Shown here: positions 49,822 through 60,125 of the stretch, in pieces
How the letters are laid out: every line of letters starts with the position of its first letter
How positions within the stretch are numbered: position 1 is the first letter of the stretch
Assembly: GCA_913061095.1 (NCBI GenBank)
Contig: CAJXVM010000002.1
Coordinates: forward strand, 248,001-312,000
DNA length: 64,000 bases
Direction of reading: 5' to 3'
Source: an uncultured Ignavibacteria bacterium
GTDB lineage: Bacteria > Bacteroidota > Ignavibacteria > SZUA-365
Notes under the pieces: model-generated
Seen by the model: the letters and a program-made list of their open reading frames with translations, nothing else
The model's database searches: none
What the model was told of the DNA's origin: nothing
Program-made: the position numbers and the translations under genes

Positions 49822-51198
49822 TCACAGCGCCTGCGTGTCCGCACCGAAGGCTTCAGCCGCAACCTGTGCGGCCAGCCGTCCCGCCGCGTCGGCATCCTTC
49901 GCCTCCGCGATGACGCGCATGATCGGTTCGGTGTTCGAGCTTCGCAGATGCACCCATCCCTCCTGAAAATCAATGCGTACGCCGTCCTCGGTGTTGAGGC
50001 GTTCCCCGGAGAACCGCTCGGCGGCGCGTGCAAGCACGGTGGAGGTATCGAGTCCCTCGGTGGAATAGCGGAACTTGCGGATCACGTAATCCGGCAGCAT
50101 CCCGCGGAAAGAAGAAGCTGTATCGCCGTGACGCGCGAGGGCGTGCAGCACCAGCGCCGCGCCGACGAGCGAATCGCGTCCGGCATGCACCGACGGCAGG
50201 ATGACCCCGCCGCTTCCCTCTCCTCCGACGATGGCGTCATGCTCCTTCATGCGTTTGACGACATTGATCTCGCCGACCGGCGAGCGCAACACTTCCGCGC
50301 CGAACATTCCGGCGACGTCGTCCACCGCGCGTGTGGTAGAAAGGTTGACGGCCACGCGGGCGTCCGTTCCTTCCCCGAGCGTGGACAGCACTGCGTATGC
50401 GGCTGTCGTGATGGAGTACTCTTCCCCGAACGGTTGTCCGAGTTCGTTGAACAGCACGATGCGGTCGGCGTCGGGATCGACGGCGATTCCGAGGTCGGCG
50501 CCGTGCGAGCGAACCGCCTCCCCGAGAGAAACGAGGTTTTCCGGAATCGGCTCCGGGGTATGCGGAAACACGCCGCTGCCGTCGCAGGCGACGCGAATCA
50601 CCTCACAGCCCATGCGCTCGAGCAGCATGGGAACCGCGACACTGCCGGAAGCATTGACGGCATCCACGGCGACGCGAAGCTTCCGCGCACGAATCGCGGG
50701 GAGATCGAGAAACGGGATGTCGAGCACGCGCTGGATATGCGCTTCGATCGCATCGCCGACGGCTTCCGCACGGCCAAGTTCTTCCCAGGAAGTTTCGCAC
50801 CGTGTGCCGGCATCCGCGAGGGCGAACAGTTTCGCATTCTGTTCGGCATCGAGAAACACGCCCTCGGCGGTGAGGAATTTCAGTCCGTTCCATTCGGCGG
50901 GATTGTGGCTCGCGGTGATCGCGATGCCGCCGCGCGCCGCGCTGTGCTCGGTGTGCAGCTGCACGGTCGGAGTCGGCACCATGCCCAGATCGAGCACGTC
51001 CGCACCGCTGCTCTGCAGCGTCGCACGCACCAGATCGGCGAACAGGCGTCCATGCGGCCTGCCGTCATAGCCGAGTACGATCGGTCCGCCATCGCACCAT
51101 TTCGCGAAGGCAGATGCGTGGGGGATGACCGTTTCCGGGATGAGCGACGCGCCAACGACGCCCCGGATACCTGAAATGCTCCTGATGAGTTGCTTCAT
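49822..51198 (-). CDS. glmM: phosphoglucosamine mutase-type phosphohexomutase
   Basis: SGIRGVVG, ITASHNPAEWNGLKFL, DPDADRIVLF, RSSNTEPIMRVIAEA. Confidence 0.87.
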   Translation of the reverse strand: MKQLIRSISGIRGVVGASLIPETVIPHASAFAKWCDGGPIVLGYDGRPHGRLFADLVRATLQSSGADVLDLGMVPTPTVQLHTEHSAARGGIAITASHNPAEWNGLKFLTAEGVFLDAEQNAKLFALADAGTRCETSWEELGRAEAVGDAIEAHIQRVLDIPFLDLPAIRARKLRVAVDAVNASGSVAVPMLLERMGCEVIRVACDGSGVFPHTPEPIPENLVSLGEAVRSHGADLGIAVDPDADRIVLFNELGQPFGEEYSITTAAYAVLSTLGEGTDARVAVNLSTTRAVDDVAGMFGAEVLRSPVGEINVVKRMKEHDAIVGGEGSGGVILPSVHAGRDSLVGAALVLHALARHGDTASSFRGMLPDYVIRKFRYSTEGLDTSTVLARAAERFSGERLNTEDGVRIDFQEGWVHLRSSNTEPIMRVIAEAKDADAAGRLAAQVAAEAFGADTQAL

Positions 51199-51346
51199 CG
51201 ATGGAATAATGAAAATGTTTCGGTGTCGAACCTCCTGTGCTCAGATCAAAACTACAACAGGGGTGACAGAGAATCAAACCTCCGCGCGCGTCATGTTGCG
51301 AAATACCGCCGGGTTGTATAGCTTTCCTTGATTATCCGGATTGGAA

Positions 51347-53128
51347 ATGAGATTTCTCCCCAGGTTACAGCTGTCCCCACCCCGCTTCCAGGCGGTGAGT
51401 ACGCGCATCAACACCGTGATGATCGTGTTGATGAGCATCGCCTTCGTTTCCCTCGTGCTGGAGTACGGATTCTACTTCACCGATAGCTGGGATAACCTGT
51501 TTCAGCTCGTCGATGTGACGGTTCTGCTGTTCTTCATGCTCCAGCAGGTCGTCAAGCTTCTGATTGCGCCACACCGCCGTCATTATCTCTCGGAACGGCG
51601 CATGGAGTACCTGCTCACAGCATTCCTCCTGCTTGCTGCCGTGCTGTATCCTGTCGCGCAGAGCTATTATCATGGCATCTCAGAGCAATGGCGACCCGGG
51701 AGTCTCAGCTCGGTGTACATCATCGTCGCGCAGACCATCATCCTGCTCGACATCCTTTTCGGCGCAGTGCGGTACAGCCGCCGGCTCGCCACGCAGCGCA
51801 TCCAGCCTGCGCGCCTGTTCATCGGCAGTTTTGTCGCCGTCATCCTCGTCGGGACCCTGGCCCTCCTGCTGCCGCGCTCTACTGTCGATGGCATCACCGT
51901 GGTCGATGCCCTCTTCACATCCGCAAGCGCCGTGTGCGTGACCGGACTCATCGTCGTCGACACGGGCACGGCGTTCACGCCATTCGGACAGACCATTCTT
52001 CTGCTGCTCATCCAGGTCGGCGGACTGGGACTGATGACGTTCACAACGTTTTTCACCCTGTTCAGCGGCCGGCTCAGCATCAAAGAGCGCGTGCTGATGC
52101 AGGAGTTTCTCAATCGTGAAAGCCTCGGACAGGTGCGCGGCACGCTGAAAAACATCGTGCTGCTCACACTCGTGATTGAAGCGATCGGCGCGGTACTTCT
52201 CTACTATTCCTGGGGCGACGTCGCCTTCACGTCGGAACGGGCGAAGGTGTTCAGCTCGGTATTCCACTCGGTCTCCTCGTTCTGCAATGCCGGATTTTCG
52301 CTGTTTACCGACAACCTCGCCGTCTCGGGAGCGGCCATGAACGTACGGCTCAATCTCATCATCGCCTCGATGATCGTTCTCGGAGGACTCGGGTTCATCG
52401 CCATCGTCAATCTCATGAACGCACGCCCCTGGGGGCGACCAAGCAATCGTCTGCGTTATCGTCTCACGGCACATACGCGGCTCGTGCTCATAAGCACCGC
52501 CGTGCTCATCGTGGTCGGCGCGGTGCTTACCTACGCGCTCGAATACAATAATGCCCTGGCCGGACTCAACGCGGGTGACAAGATTCTCGCATCCGTGTTC
52601 CAGTCCATCACCACCCGCACGGCAGGGTTCAACACGATCGACATTTCCACAATGGCGGTGCCGGCATCCCTCATTTTCATCGTGCTGATGTTCATTGGCG
52701 CATCGCCCGGATCCACGGGCGGCGGCATCAAGACCACCACCGCCTCGCTGGTTTTCCTCTCGGCCGTCAACTACGTGCGCGAGAAACAGTCCGTGGAAAT
52801 CGGTCACCGGCGGGTGCTTTCCGCCTCGGTCGAACGCGCCTATGCCGCCCTGCTCTTCGGACTGGCGCTCATCGTGCTGTCGGTGTTTCTGCTCACGCTT
52901 TTCGAACCCTTTCCCCTTCTCGACATCGTCTTCGAGTGCTTTTCAGCCGCAGCAACGGTCGGACTCTCCCGCGGGATTACCTTCGCCCTCTCCGATGCGA
53001 GCAAGATCGTGCTTATCTTTACCATGCTGATCGGTCGTGTCGGCACGCTGACGATGATGATGGCACTCACGCGTCCCGCCGTCCTCAGCCGTCACGACTA
53101 CCCCAGTGAACAGATTATCGTCGGATAA
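51347..53128 (+). CDS. TrkH/KtrB-family potassium transporter subunit
   Basis: LFTSASAVCVTGLIVVDTG, GGLGLMTF, SFCNAGFSLF, TTRTAGFNTID, GASPGSTGGGIKTTT filter loops. Confidence 0.95.
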   Translation: MRFLPRLQLSPPRFQAVSTRINTVMIVLMSIAFVSLVLEYGFYFTDSWDNLFQLVDVTVLLFFMLQQVVKLLIAPHRRHYLSERRMEYLLTAFLLLAAVLYPVAQSYYHGISEQWRPGSLSSVYIIVAQTIILLDILFGAVRYSRRLATQRIQPARLFIGSFVAVILVGTLALLLPRSTVDGITVVDALFTSASAVCVTGLIVVDTGTAFTPFGQTILLLLIQVGGLGLMTFTTFFTLFSGRLSIKERVLMQEFLNRESLGQVRGTLKNIVLLTLVIEAIGAVLLYYSWGDVAFTSERAKVFSSVFHSVSSFCNAGFSLFTDNLAVSGAAMNVRLNLIIASMIVLGGLGFIAIVNLMNARPWGRPSNRLRYRLTAHTRLVLISTAVLIVVGAVLTYALEYNNALAGLNAGDKILASVFQSITTRTAGFNTIDISTMAVPASLIFIVLMFIGASPGSTGGGIKTTTASLVFLSAVNYVREKQSVEIGHRRVLSASVERAYAALLFGLALIVLSVFLLTLFEPFPLLDIVFECFSAAATVGLSRGITFALSDASKIVLIFTMLIGRVGTLTMMMALTRPAVLSRHDYPSEQIIVG

Positions 53129-53141
53129 CCCGGAGCATACA

Positions 53142-53858
53142 ATGGTCAAGCGATTCGCCGTCATCGGCCTCGGATATTTCGGAACGAACCTCGCACGCGA
53201 ACTCACGAACAACGGCGCGGAGGTCATCGCCATCGACAACACCATGGCGAAGATCGAGGAAATCAAGGACGAGGTGGCCTACGCCGTCCGCCTCGACAGC
53301 ACCGACGAGAAAACATTGCGCAATCAGGGACTTGAGGATCTCGACGGTGTCATCGTCTCCATCGGGGAGGATTTCGAGAATGCGCTTCTTACCTGCGTGC
53401 TGCTTCTCGAATTCGGATGCCGGAATGTCATCGTGAAATCCACGTCACCAATTCACACGCGCATCTTCCGCAGTGTGGGCGTGCATAAAATCGTCGCCCC
53501 CGATCTCGACATGGCCGAACGACTTGCCGCGACACTGATCAGCACGAAAATCCTGGAAACCATTCCGCTGACCGACGAATACAGCATCATCCAGGTCAAG
53601 GCCCCGCGCTTCATGGTCGGTCGCACGCTGAAAGAACTCGACCTCCGCCACGAACACAACGTGAACCTGATTACCATCAAGCGGCGCAGAGGTGAGACGG
53701 ACAGCGTGGTGAAAGCAGCCGAGAAAACCGCGGAAGCGGGAACGGAAGCGCTGGAGGATATCATCGGCGTACCCATGCCGGAGACGCGCATCGAGGAAAA
53801 TGACACACTCATTCTCATGGGCGCGCAAAACAGCATCGGAAGGCTGGTGAAGGAATGA
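53142..53858 (+). CDS. TrkA/KtrA-family potassium uptake regulatory subunit
   Basis: FAVIGLGYFGTNLARELTNNGAEVIAID RCK Rossmann motif; C-terminal TrkA_C. Confidence 0.93.
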   Translation: MVKRFAVIGLGYFGTNLARELTNNGAEVIAIDNTMAKIEEIKDEVAYAVRLDSTDEKTLRNQGLEDLDGVIVSIGEDFENALLTCVLLLEFGCRNVIVKSTSPIHTRIFRSVGVHKIVAPDLDMAERLAATLISTKILETIPLTDEYSIIQVKAPRFMVGRTLKELDLRHEHNVNLITIKRRRGETDSVVKAAEKTAEAGTEALEDIIGVPMPETRIEENDTLILMGAQNSIGRLVKE

Positions 53859-53859
53859 T

Positions 53860-54573
53860 ATGAAACGACAGCGCAAGCAACCGGCACTTTTCCATCGTGT
53901 CTTTCTCGCACATCTGCTCACCGTCCTGTTCTGCTTCGCCGGAGCACTGATTCTTGTCGACTACCTGTTCATTGACGGTGCACATCTCTACCTGCGCCGC
54001 AATCCCATCATCATCATTCCCGCCCTGCTCGCCATCATCGGTGTGGCAGGACTGCTCGCCCTCTGGTCCTCCGGCGCCGCGGCCGTGGCACTCAACCGTC
54101 TCCGTACGCTGCTCGACGAGCGCGCAGACGCTGAGGCGTTCCGCCGTTTCCGGGAGGAGGCCGCGGTCGAAGAAGCGGAAGACGTCGCGCAGGGGATTCA
54201 CGATTTTCTCAAGCGCAGTCCCGGCACGGATCTTCGTCCGCTGACCATGATACTCGACAAACATCTCAACGTGCACCGCAGTGACGAAGATACCGCCGCA
54301 CGCCTGGGATACGCGACCGATGATCTCCTTCGACAGAACCTCCGCGCGCTGCTTCCTTTCACTGAGGACAAGATTTCTCTCCTCGCACATCTTCGTCTCA
54401 TCACCAAGGAAGACGCGTCTTCGGGAAACTGTCCTTCCGGGATTCTCACGCTGCATTTCCACGCCGCCGCCGAGCGCGTGATGACCGTGGATTGCCGGAT
54501 ATTTTCCCTCGCGGAAACCGACCTTTTTCTCATTGTGGGATGGGAAGTGCGGAGAGGATCGTCAGAATCGTGA
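53860..54573 (+). CDS. two-TM membrane protein with C-terminal PAS-like domain
   Basis: two hydrophobic helices; ...NVHRSDEDTAARLGYATDDLLRQNLRALLPFTED... PAS-like; starts 2 nt after TrkA stop. Confidence 0.65.
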   Translation: MKRQRKQPALFHRVFLAHLLTVLFCFAGALILVDYLFIDGAHLYLRRNPIIIIPALLAIIGVAGLLALWSSGAAAVALNRLRTLLDERADAEAFRRFREEAAVEEAEDVAQGIHDFLKRSPGTDLRPLTMILDKHLNVHRSDEDTAARLGYATDDLLRQNLRALLPFTEDKISLLAHLRLITKEDASSGNCPSGILTLHFHAAAERVMTVDCRIFSLAETDLFLIVGWEVRRGSSES

Positions 54574-54647
54574 GGATCGATTGGATCGCGAGGAACGGTG
54601 TCGTGTATCGACCAACATCGCAGAATGCTGGACGGTAGGGCCGAGCC

Positions 54648-54780
54648 AACGGCTCGGCCGGGGGACAACGGCTCGGCCGGGGGACAACGGCTCGGCCGGG
54701 GGACAACGGCTCGGCCGGGAGACAACGGCTCGGCCGGGAGACAACGGCTCGGCCGGGGGACAACGGCTCGGCCGGGGGAA
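54648..54780. repeat. 19-bp tandem repeat, 7 copies
   Basis: unit AACGGCTCGGCCGGGGGAC (variants GGGAGAC in units 4-5); first unit forms 9-bp inverted repeat with preceding GGCCGAGCC. Confidence 0.93.
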
Positions 54781-54791
54781 ATACGGGAATG

Positions 54792-55616
54792 TTAAAATCC
54801 CACCGCCACCCGAAACAGCGGCACATGCCCGCGCGCTCCCGCCGCGAGTGGGAGCACCCGTGCGGATGCAGACGCCTCCCGTTCCTCCTCCATCTGCACG
54901 ACTGCGATCCCGATGAACGCACCGATTGCCGCGCCGAGCACGGTATCGGAGAGCCAATGCTTATCGGCATCGATCCGCTGCAGCACGGTCGCCGTGGAAA
55001 GCGTGTAGAGGAAAATGGAAAACGGCAGACAGCCGACACGCCGCGCAAGTGTCGAGGATAATGCGAAGGAGGCCGTCGCATGTCCCGATGGGAATGCCTT
55101 GTGCGGGTAGTCATTGCGCAGAAAACGGAACGCCCCGCGTCCTTCGCCGGTAAACGGCCGCGCCCGGCCGAACAGCCGCTTCCCCAGCTGATTGATAATG
55201 CCGCTGTAAATGAGCGACTGCAGAATCATGCGTCCGGTCACGCGCGTCCATTCGTCGTCGAATACCAGTCCGCCCGCATATGTCAGCGCACCCGCCGCGC
55301 CCGATACCAGCCCGCTGCCGTAGAGGTCAGCCACCGCCAGCCAGTCCTTCCGGCCGGCGACCTGATTGTCCAGCGACCACGCCCGCACATCCTCGTCAAT
55401 GAGATAAGCACCGGCCGTTGCCGCGGCCACGATACCGACGTTCAGCCAGTCCCCGCCGTCCCAGCTTCCCGGAGCGGTAAAGATGTCGGCGGCATCCTGC
55501 AGAAACACATCGACATCGTGATCCACGAGTGCGCCGGTGCCTGCGTCCTGTGCCGGCAGCGCGGACGCGGAAAGCAGAAGCGCCACGAAGAAAACCATGC
55601 GCAGTGCGCGGGTCAT
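54792..55616 (-). CDS. PAP2-family phosphatase-like membrane protein
   Basis: KRLFGRARP, FPSGHATASFALSS, DKHWLSDTVLGAAIG. Confidence 0.9.
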   Translation of the reverse strand: MTRALRMVFFVALLLSASALPAQDAGTGALVDHDVDVFLQDAADIFTAPGSWDGGDWLNVGIVAAATAGAYLIDEDVRAWSLDNQVAGRKDWLAVADLYGSGLVSGAAGALTYAGGLVFDDEWTRVTGRMILQSLIYSGIINQLGKRLFGRARPFTGEGRGAFRFLRNDYPHKAFPSGHATASFALSSTLARRVGCLPFSIFLYTLSTATVLQRIDADKHWLSDTVLGAAIGAFIGIAVVQMEEEREASASARVLPLAAGARGHVPLFRVAVGF

Positions 55617-57052
55617 CAGAGTCCTTTCTTTCTGAGCGTGATGACACACTCGATATGATAGGTGTGCGGAAACATGTCCACAGGTGTAACCTCCTCGACC
55701 TCGTATCCGTACTCACGCAGCATGCCGCAGTCGCGCGCGCTGCTGGCGGGATTGCAGCTCACGTATGCGATCCGCTCAACACCCGATGCGCCCAACGCCG
55801 CCACGACTTTCGGATGCATCCCGGCGCGCGGCGGATCGGTGATGATGACATCCGGTGCGGGCACGTCGAGTTCATCCTTCTGCGCGAGGAAATCCACGAT
55901 GTCCGCGGCGATGAAGCGCGCATTGCCGATCCCGTTGTCAGCGGCATTCATCTGCGCATCCTCGATCGCGGCGGCATTCAGCTCGACGCCGACAACCTCC
56001 CCCACGTCGCCCGCGATGAAGAGCGAAATCGTCCCGGTGCCGCAGTAGAGATCCCACACCACGTCGTCGTCACGCAGCCCTGCCGCCTTTTCCGCCAGCG
56101 TGTACAGCCGCTCGGCCTGCAGCGTATTGGTCTGGAAAAACGACGACGGCGAAATCCGAAATGTGTTGCGTCCCAGTGTATCGCGGATCGTGCCGTCACC
56201 GAAATACACGATTTCCTCGTCGGCGATGGCGACGGTGGATTTCCGCGTGGTGACACCGTGCACGAATGTCGTCACGCCGAATTCCGGCCCCTGCAGCAGT
56301 TCCGCATATTCGCTCATCACCTCATCTCGGCGATGCGTGCTGACAAGAAAGACCATCCGCTCACCGGTGTGCTTCCCCTCGCGGATCACCAGGTGCCGCA
56401 GGTCCCCCTCATGCGTGCGCGTTGAATACGCAGGGATGCCGCGCTCGAGAAAAAACGCGCGCGTGGCGTTGAGAATCGCGTTGCTCTCCGGCGACTCGAG
56501 GTGACACTCGTCGATGTGCAGGATGCGGTCGTAGCGCTTCGGCACATGCAGTCCGAGCGCGAACAGCTCCGCGTCGCGGTCGACCTCGCCGAGTTCGTCA
56601 GGCAGCAGCCAGCGCATCTCCCCGAAAGAGAATTCCATCTTGTTGCGGTACCAGAACGGCTCCACCGCCGGCAGTGTCTCATTGACCGCCACGCCCTCGA
56701 GTCCACCGATGCGCGTGAACGCATCCAGCACGTGCTCGCGTTTCCAGCGCAGCTGCTGCTCGTACGCCATGTGCTGCCACTTGCATCCGCCGCACACACC
56801 GAAGTGATGACAGGCCGGCTCGACCCGGTGCTCCGACGGCACCAGCACCTCCTCTACCCGCGCCTCCGCAAATTTCTTTTTCTTCCGGAACACGTGGGCG
56901 CGGACCCGGTCACCCGGCACCGCGCCTTCGACGAAGACGACCAGGCCGCCGACGTGCGCGACCGCGCGTCCTTCGAAGGCGGCCTTTTCGATATCGAGTT
57001 CTATTGTATCGCCGCGGCGCAGCGGCGGCGTTTCGATTGCAGGATCAGACAT
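55616..57052 (-). CDS. 23S rRNA (uracil-5-)-methyltransferase, RumA/RlmD-like
   Basis: TRAM domain, CHHFGVCGGCKWQHM FeS cysteines, DLYCGTGTISL, DPPRAGMHPKV, YVSCNPASSARD. Confidence 0.93.
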   Translation of the reverse strand: MSDPAIETPPLRRGDTIELDIEKAAFEGRAVAHVGGLVVFVEGAVPGDRVRAHVFRKKKKFAEARVEEVLVPSEHRVEPACHHFGVCGGCKWQHMAYEQQLRWKREHVLDAFTRIGGLEGVAVNETLPAVEPFWYRNKMEFSFGEMRWLLPDELGEVDRDAELFALGLHVPKRYDRILHIDECHLESPESNAILNATRAFFLERGIPAYSTRTHEGDLRHLVIREGKHTGERMVFLVSTHRRDEVMSEYAELLQGPEFGVTTFVHGVTTRKSTVAIADEEIVYFGDGTIRDTLGRNTFRISPSSFFQTNTLQAERLYTLAEKAAGLRDDDVVWDLYCGTGTISLFIAGDVGEVVGVELNAAAIEDAQMNAADNGIGNARFIAADIVDFLAQKDELDVPAPDVIITDPPRAGMHPKVVAALGASGVERIAYVSCNPASSARDCGMLREYGYEVEEVTPVDMFPHTYHIECVITLRKKGL

Positions 57053-57085
57053 GGGCAATGGATTTCAATGACACAGGATGCCGCG

Positions 57086-58123
57086 TCAGTACACGGCGCG
57101 ATAGCGCTTGAGACCGAAATACAGCTCGGAAGCGATGACTTTCACGACACCTGCCACGGGCACGGCGAAGAGCATGCCGAACAGCCCGAACAGCTGTGCA
57201 CCGATCAGGATGGTGAAAATAATGGTCAGCGGATGCAGCTTCACGCTCTGCGAAATGGTCAGCGGCTGCACGATGCTGTCATCGAGCAGACGGATCAGTG
57301 CGAAGGTAATCAAGATCAGCGGCACCTGCGCGAAGGTGCTCAGCGTGATCACCGAAATGGTGCTCGCGGTCAGCGCCGCGGTGGGCGGACCGAGATAAGG
57401 CACGAGATTTGCGAAAGCCGCGACAAGTCCAATCAGGATGTAATTCGGTACGTCGAGCAGCCACATCGCGAACGTGGTGATCAGTCCGATGATGAACGCA
57501 TCCATCAGAATGCCGCGCAGGTAGGCGCCGAGTGACCAGTCGATCTTGTGCAGGATGCTCATCGACATCTCGAAGAACTGGTTCGGCACGATCTCGATCA
57601 GCGACTTCTTGAGCTTGCGGCCGTCCTTGAGCAAAAAGAACGTGGAGATCAGCGTCATCACGACAAAGATCACAAGACCCACAAGCCCGGATGCAATGTT
57701 GAGGATATTGTCGAACAGCGTGCTGACCAGCGATTCGATCTTGCCGGTCAGTCCGAGCTTCTGCACACCCAGAAAAGAAAGATTCCGCAGCAGCTCATCC
57801 TCCAGCTGCGGGATGCTCTTACGCATCTCCCCGAAACTGACGCGCTCCTGCAATGTCAGCACCTGGTCGTAAATCAGCGGCGAAAGGAAATACACAACGA
57901 TGGCGAATGCGCCAAGCGAAAGCAGGAACATCAGGGTGGATGCCAGCGTGCGGTGCAAACCGTGACTCTCCAGCCAGTCCACCGCGGGAGTGATGACGAA
58001 GGCGAAGAGCATCGCCAGCAGGAACATCGCCACGATGGCCCCGATGGTATACACCGTCAATGCCAGCAGCGCCGCAAGCGCGAGCAGCAGCAGTACGATC
58101 AGGATTTTGGTGTTCGTCAGCAT
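57086..58123 (-). CDS. AI-2E family transporter (PerM-like)
   Basis: polytopic; DWLESHG, NLVPYLGPPTAA motif region. Confidence 0.9.
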   Translation of the reverse strand: MLTNTKILIVLLLLALAALLALTVYTIGAIVAMFLLAMLFAFVITPAVDWLESHGLHRTLASTLMFLLSLGAFAIVVYFLSPLIYDQVLTLQERVSFGEMRKSIPQLEDELLRNLSFLGVQKLGLTGKIESLVSTLFDNILNIASGLVGLVIFVVMTLISTFFLLKDGRKLKKSLIEIVPNQFFEMSMSILHKIDWSLGAYLRGILMDAFIIGLITTFAMWLLDVPNYILIGLVAAFANLVPYLGPPTAALTASTISVITLSTFAQVPLILITFALIRLLDDSIVQPLTISQSVKLHPLTIIFTILIGAQLFGLFGMLFAVPVAGVVKVIASELYFGLKRYRAVY

Positions 58124-58124
58124 C

Positions 58125-58658
58125 TCAGCGGTAATCCTTCAGTGAGAGTTCCGAAGCCAGCCGTGCATTCTCCGTATTCGCCTTGTACAGTCGCTCGGCG
58201 AGAATGCGCGCGAGCTGTGTGACGACTTTCACACCGCTGCGGGGACGCGTCTCCAGCAGACCGAACAGATCGGGCTGAAAGAAACCGAACAGCTTGGTGT
58301 CTTCGAATGCCAGCGCGCTCGCGTTGCGGGGACGCTCGTTGAACAGCGACATCTCACCGAAAAACTCGCCTTTTCCGAGACGGGTGATTTCCGTCGAGCG
58401 GCTTTCGGCCACGATGGAGACTTCGCCCTTCTCGATGATATACATCCCGAGACCCGGATCGCCCTCGCGGAAAATGTATTCGCCGGCATGATACTTGCGG
58501 CGATGCAGGATGCGCTCGATGGCCTTGAGATCGCTGCGGCTCAGTCCCTCGAACATCGGCACGCCGCGAAGCAGCGTGAGGATGTCTTTCTCGGGGTCGC
58601 GCTGGAAGAAATTGTCCCAGAGGAAGGAACGTGGGGATTGCTGTTCGGAGTCGTTCAT
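58125..58658 (-). CDS. cyclic-nucleotide-binding domain protein
   Basis: GEYIFREGDPGLGMYIIEKGEVSI...LGKGEFFGEMSLFNERPRNASALA. Confidence 0.88.
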   Translation of the reverse strand: MNDSEQQSPRSFLWDNFFQRDPEKDILTLLRGVPMFEGLSRSDLKAIERILHRRKYHAGEYIFREGDPGLGMYIIEKGEVSIVAESRSTEITRLGKGEFFGEMSLFNERPRNASALAFEDTKLFGFFQPDLFGLLETRPRSGVKVVTQLARILAERLYKANTENARLASELSLKDYR

Positions 58659-58666
58659 GCCGCCAC

Positions 58667-60067
58667 CTACTCGTTGGAAAGTTTCCACTTGGTCCCGTCA
58701 CGGCTGTCTTCGAGCACGACACCCAGCTCCTTGAGCCCGTCGCGGATGCGGTCGGAAAGCGCGTACTGCTTTTCCTTTCGCGCATCCGCGCGGATGCCGA
58801 TCAGCAGATCCATCAGTCCGCCGACGAGTTCGCCTGTCGCGCCGCCGCCGGATTCCTCGCGCAGGATGCCGAACAGCCCGATGCAGCTACGGCGCAGGAA
58901 ATCGATCAGCGCCTCACGCGACCCTTCCTCCATGCCGCCGCTTCCGTGCAGGATGGAATTCGCCTCGCGCACCATCTCGAACAGCACGCCGAATCCCGCG
59001 GGTGTGTTGAAGTCATCGTCCATCGCGGTGATGAATCGCTGCTCGAAGTGCTTCACATCGAATGGACCCGTGCCGCCTGAGGCCTCGCGCAGGGCGTCGT
59101 AGAGCCCCTGCAGTTTCTGCAGCCCCGTTTTCGCGGCGTCGAGTCCCTCATGTGTGAAGTTCAGCGGACTGCGATAATGCGTCTGCAGGTAATAGAAGCG
59201 GATCACCTCGGCGGGAAACTTCTCGACAATTTCCCGCGCGGTGAAGAAGTTGCCGAGCGACTTCGACATCTTTTCGTTGTCGATGTTCAGGAAGCCGAAA
59301 TGCATCCAGTAGCGCGCGAAGGTCTTTTCCGTGAGCGCCTCGCTCTGCGCGATCTCGTTCTCGTGATGCGGGAAAATCAGGTCATTGCCGCCCGCATGGA
59401 TGTCGAAAGTTTCGCCGAGAAACTTCTGCGACATCACCGAGCACTCCATGTGCCAACCGGGCCGGCCCTTGCCCCATGGCGAATCCCACGACGGCTCGCC
59501 GGGCTTGGCGCTTTTCCACAGCGCGAAATCCACCGGATTCTCCTTGCGCGTATCCGCCTCGATGCGCGCGCCTACCTCCAGCTCCTCGATATTCTTGCGG
59601 CTGAGCTTCCCGTACTCTTTGAACGCAGACACGCGGAAAAATACGTCGCCGTTGACATTGTACGCCGCGCCCTTTTCGATCAGTCCCTGGATATGCGCGA
59701 TGATCTCGTCCATCGTCTCGGTGGCGCGGGGAAAGACGTCCGCCGGACGAATGCCGAAACGCGCGCTGTCGTGCAGGAACGCCTCGGTATACGTTTCCGC
59801 AATCTCCGAGGACGGTACGCCCTGCTCGTTGGCGCGCTTGATAATCTTGTCGTCGATATCGGTGATGTTCATCACGTACGTCACCCGGTATCCGCGGAAC
59901 TCAAAATAGCGCCGTACGATATCCGACATCACGAACGACCGCGCATTGCCGATGTGGAAATAATCGTACACCGTCGGACCGCAGCTGTACATGCGGACCT
60001 CCCCTTCGTTCATGGGGATGAATTCTTCAGTCTTGCGGGTCAGGGTGTTGTAGAAGGAGATGGACAT
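58667..60067 (-). CDS. cysS: cysteinyl-tRNA synthetase
   Basis: YSCGPTVYDYFHIGNAR, GWHMECSVMS, HHENEIAQSEA, KMSKSLGNF. Confidence 0.97.
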   Translation of the reverse strand: MSISFYNTLTRKTEEFIPMNEGEVRMYSCGPTVYDYFHIGNARSFVMSDIVRRYFEFRGYRVTYVMNITDIDDKIIKRANEQGVPSSEIAETYTEAFLHDSARFGIRPADVFPRATETMDEIIAHIQGLIEKGAAYNVNGDVFFRVSAFKEYGKLSRKNIEELEVGARIEADTRKENPVDFALWKSAKPGEPSWDSPWGKGRPGWHMECSVMSQKFLGETFDIHAGGNDLIFPHHENEIAQSEALTEKTFARYWMHFGFLNIDNEKMSKSLGNFFTAREIVEKFPAEVIRFYYLQTHYRSPLNFTHEGLDAAKTGLQKLQGLYDALREASGGTGPFDVKHFEQRFITAMDDDFNTPAGFGVLFEMVREANSILHGSGGMEEGSREALIDFLRRSCIGLFGILREESGGGATGELVGGLMDLLIGIRADARKEKQYALSDRIRDGLKELGVVLEDSRDGTKWKLSNE

Positions 60068-60125
60068 GGAATTCGTACTGTTTTATGAAAACTCGTTTCG
60101 ATTTGCGGAGTCCGGTGCTGCGAGT

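Noticed and set aside
51680-52807. 375-aa minus-strand ORF
   Set aside because: Antisense to TrkH, whose filter motifs are unambiguous
54198-55114. ORFs through the 19-bp repeat (PSRCPPAEPLSPGRAV..., QRLGRGTTARPGDNG...)
   Set aside because: All frames are open because the repeat lacks stops; overlap with PAP2 and PAS-like genes; no start context or signal
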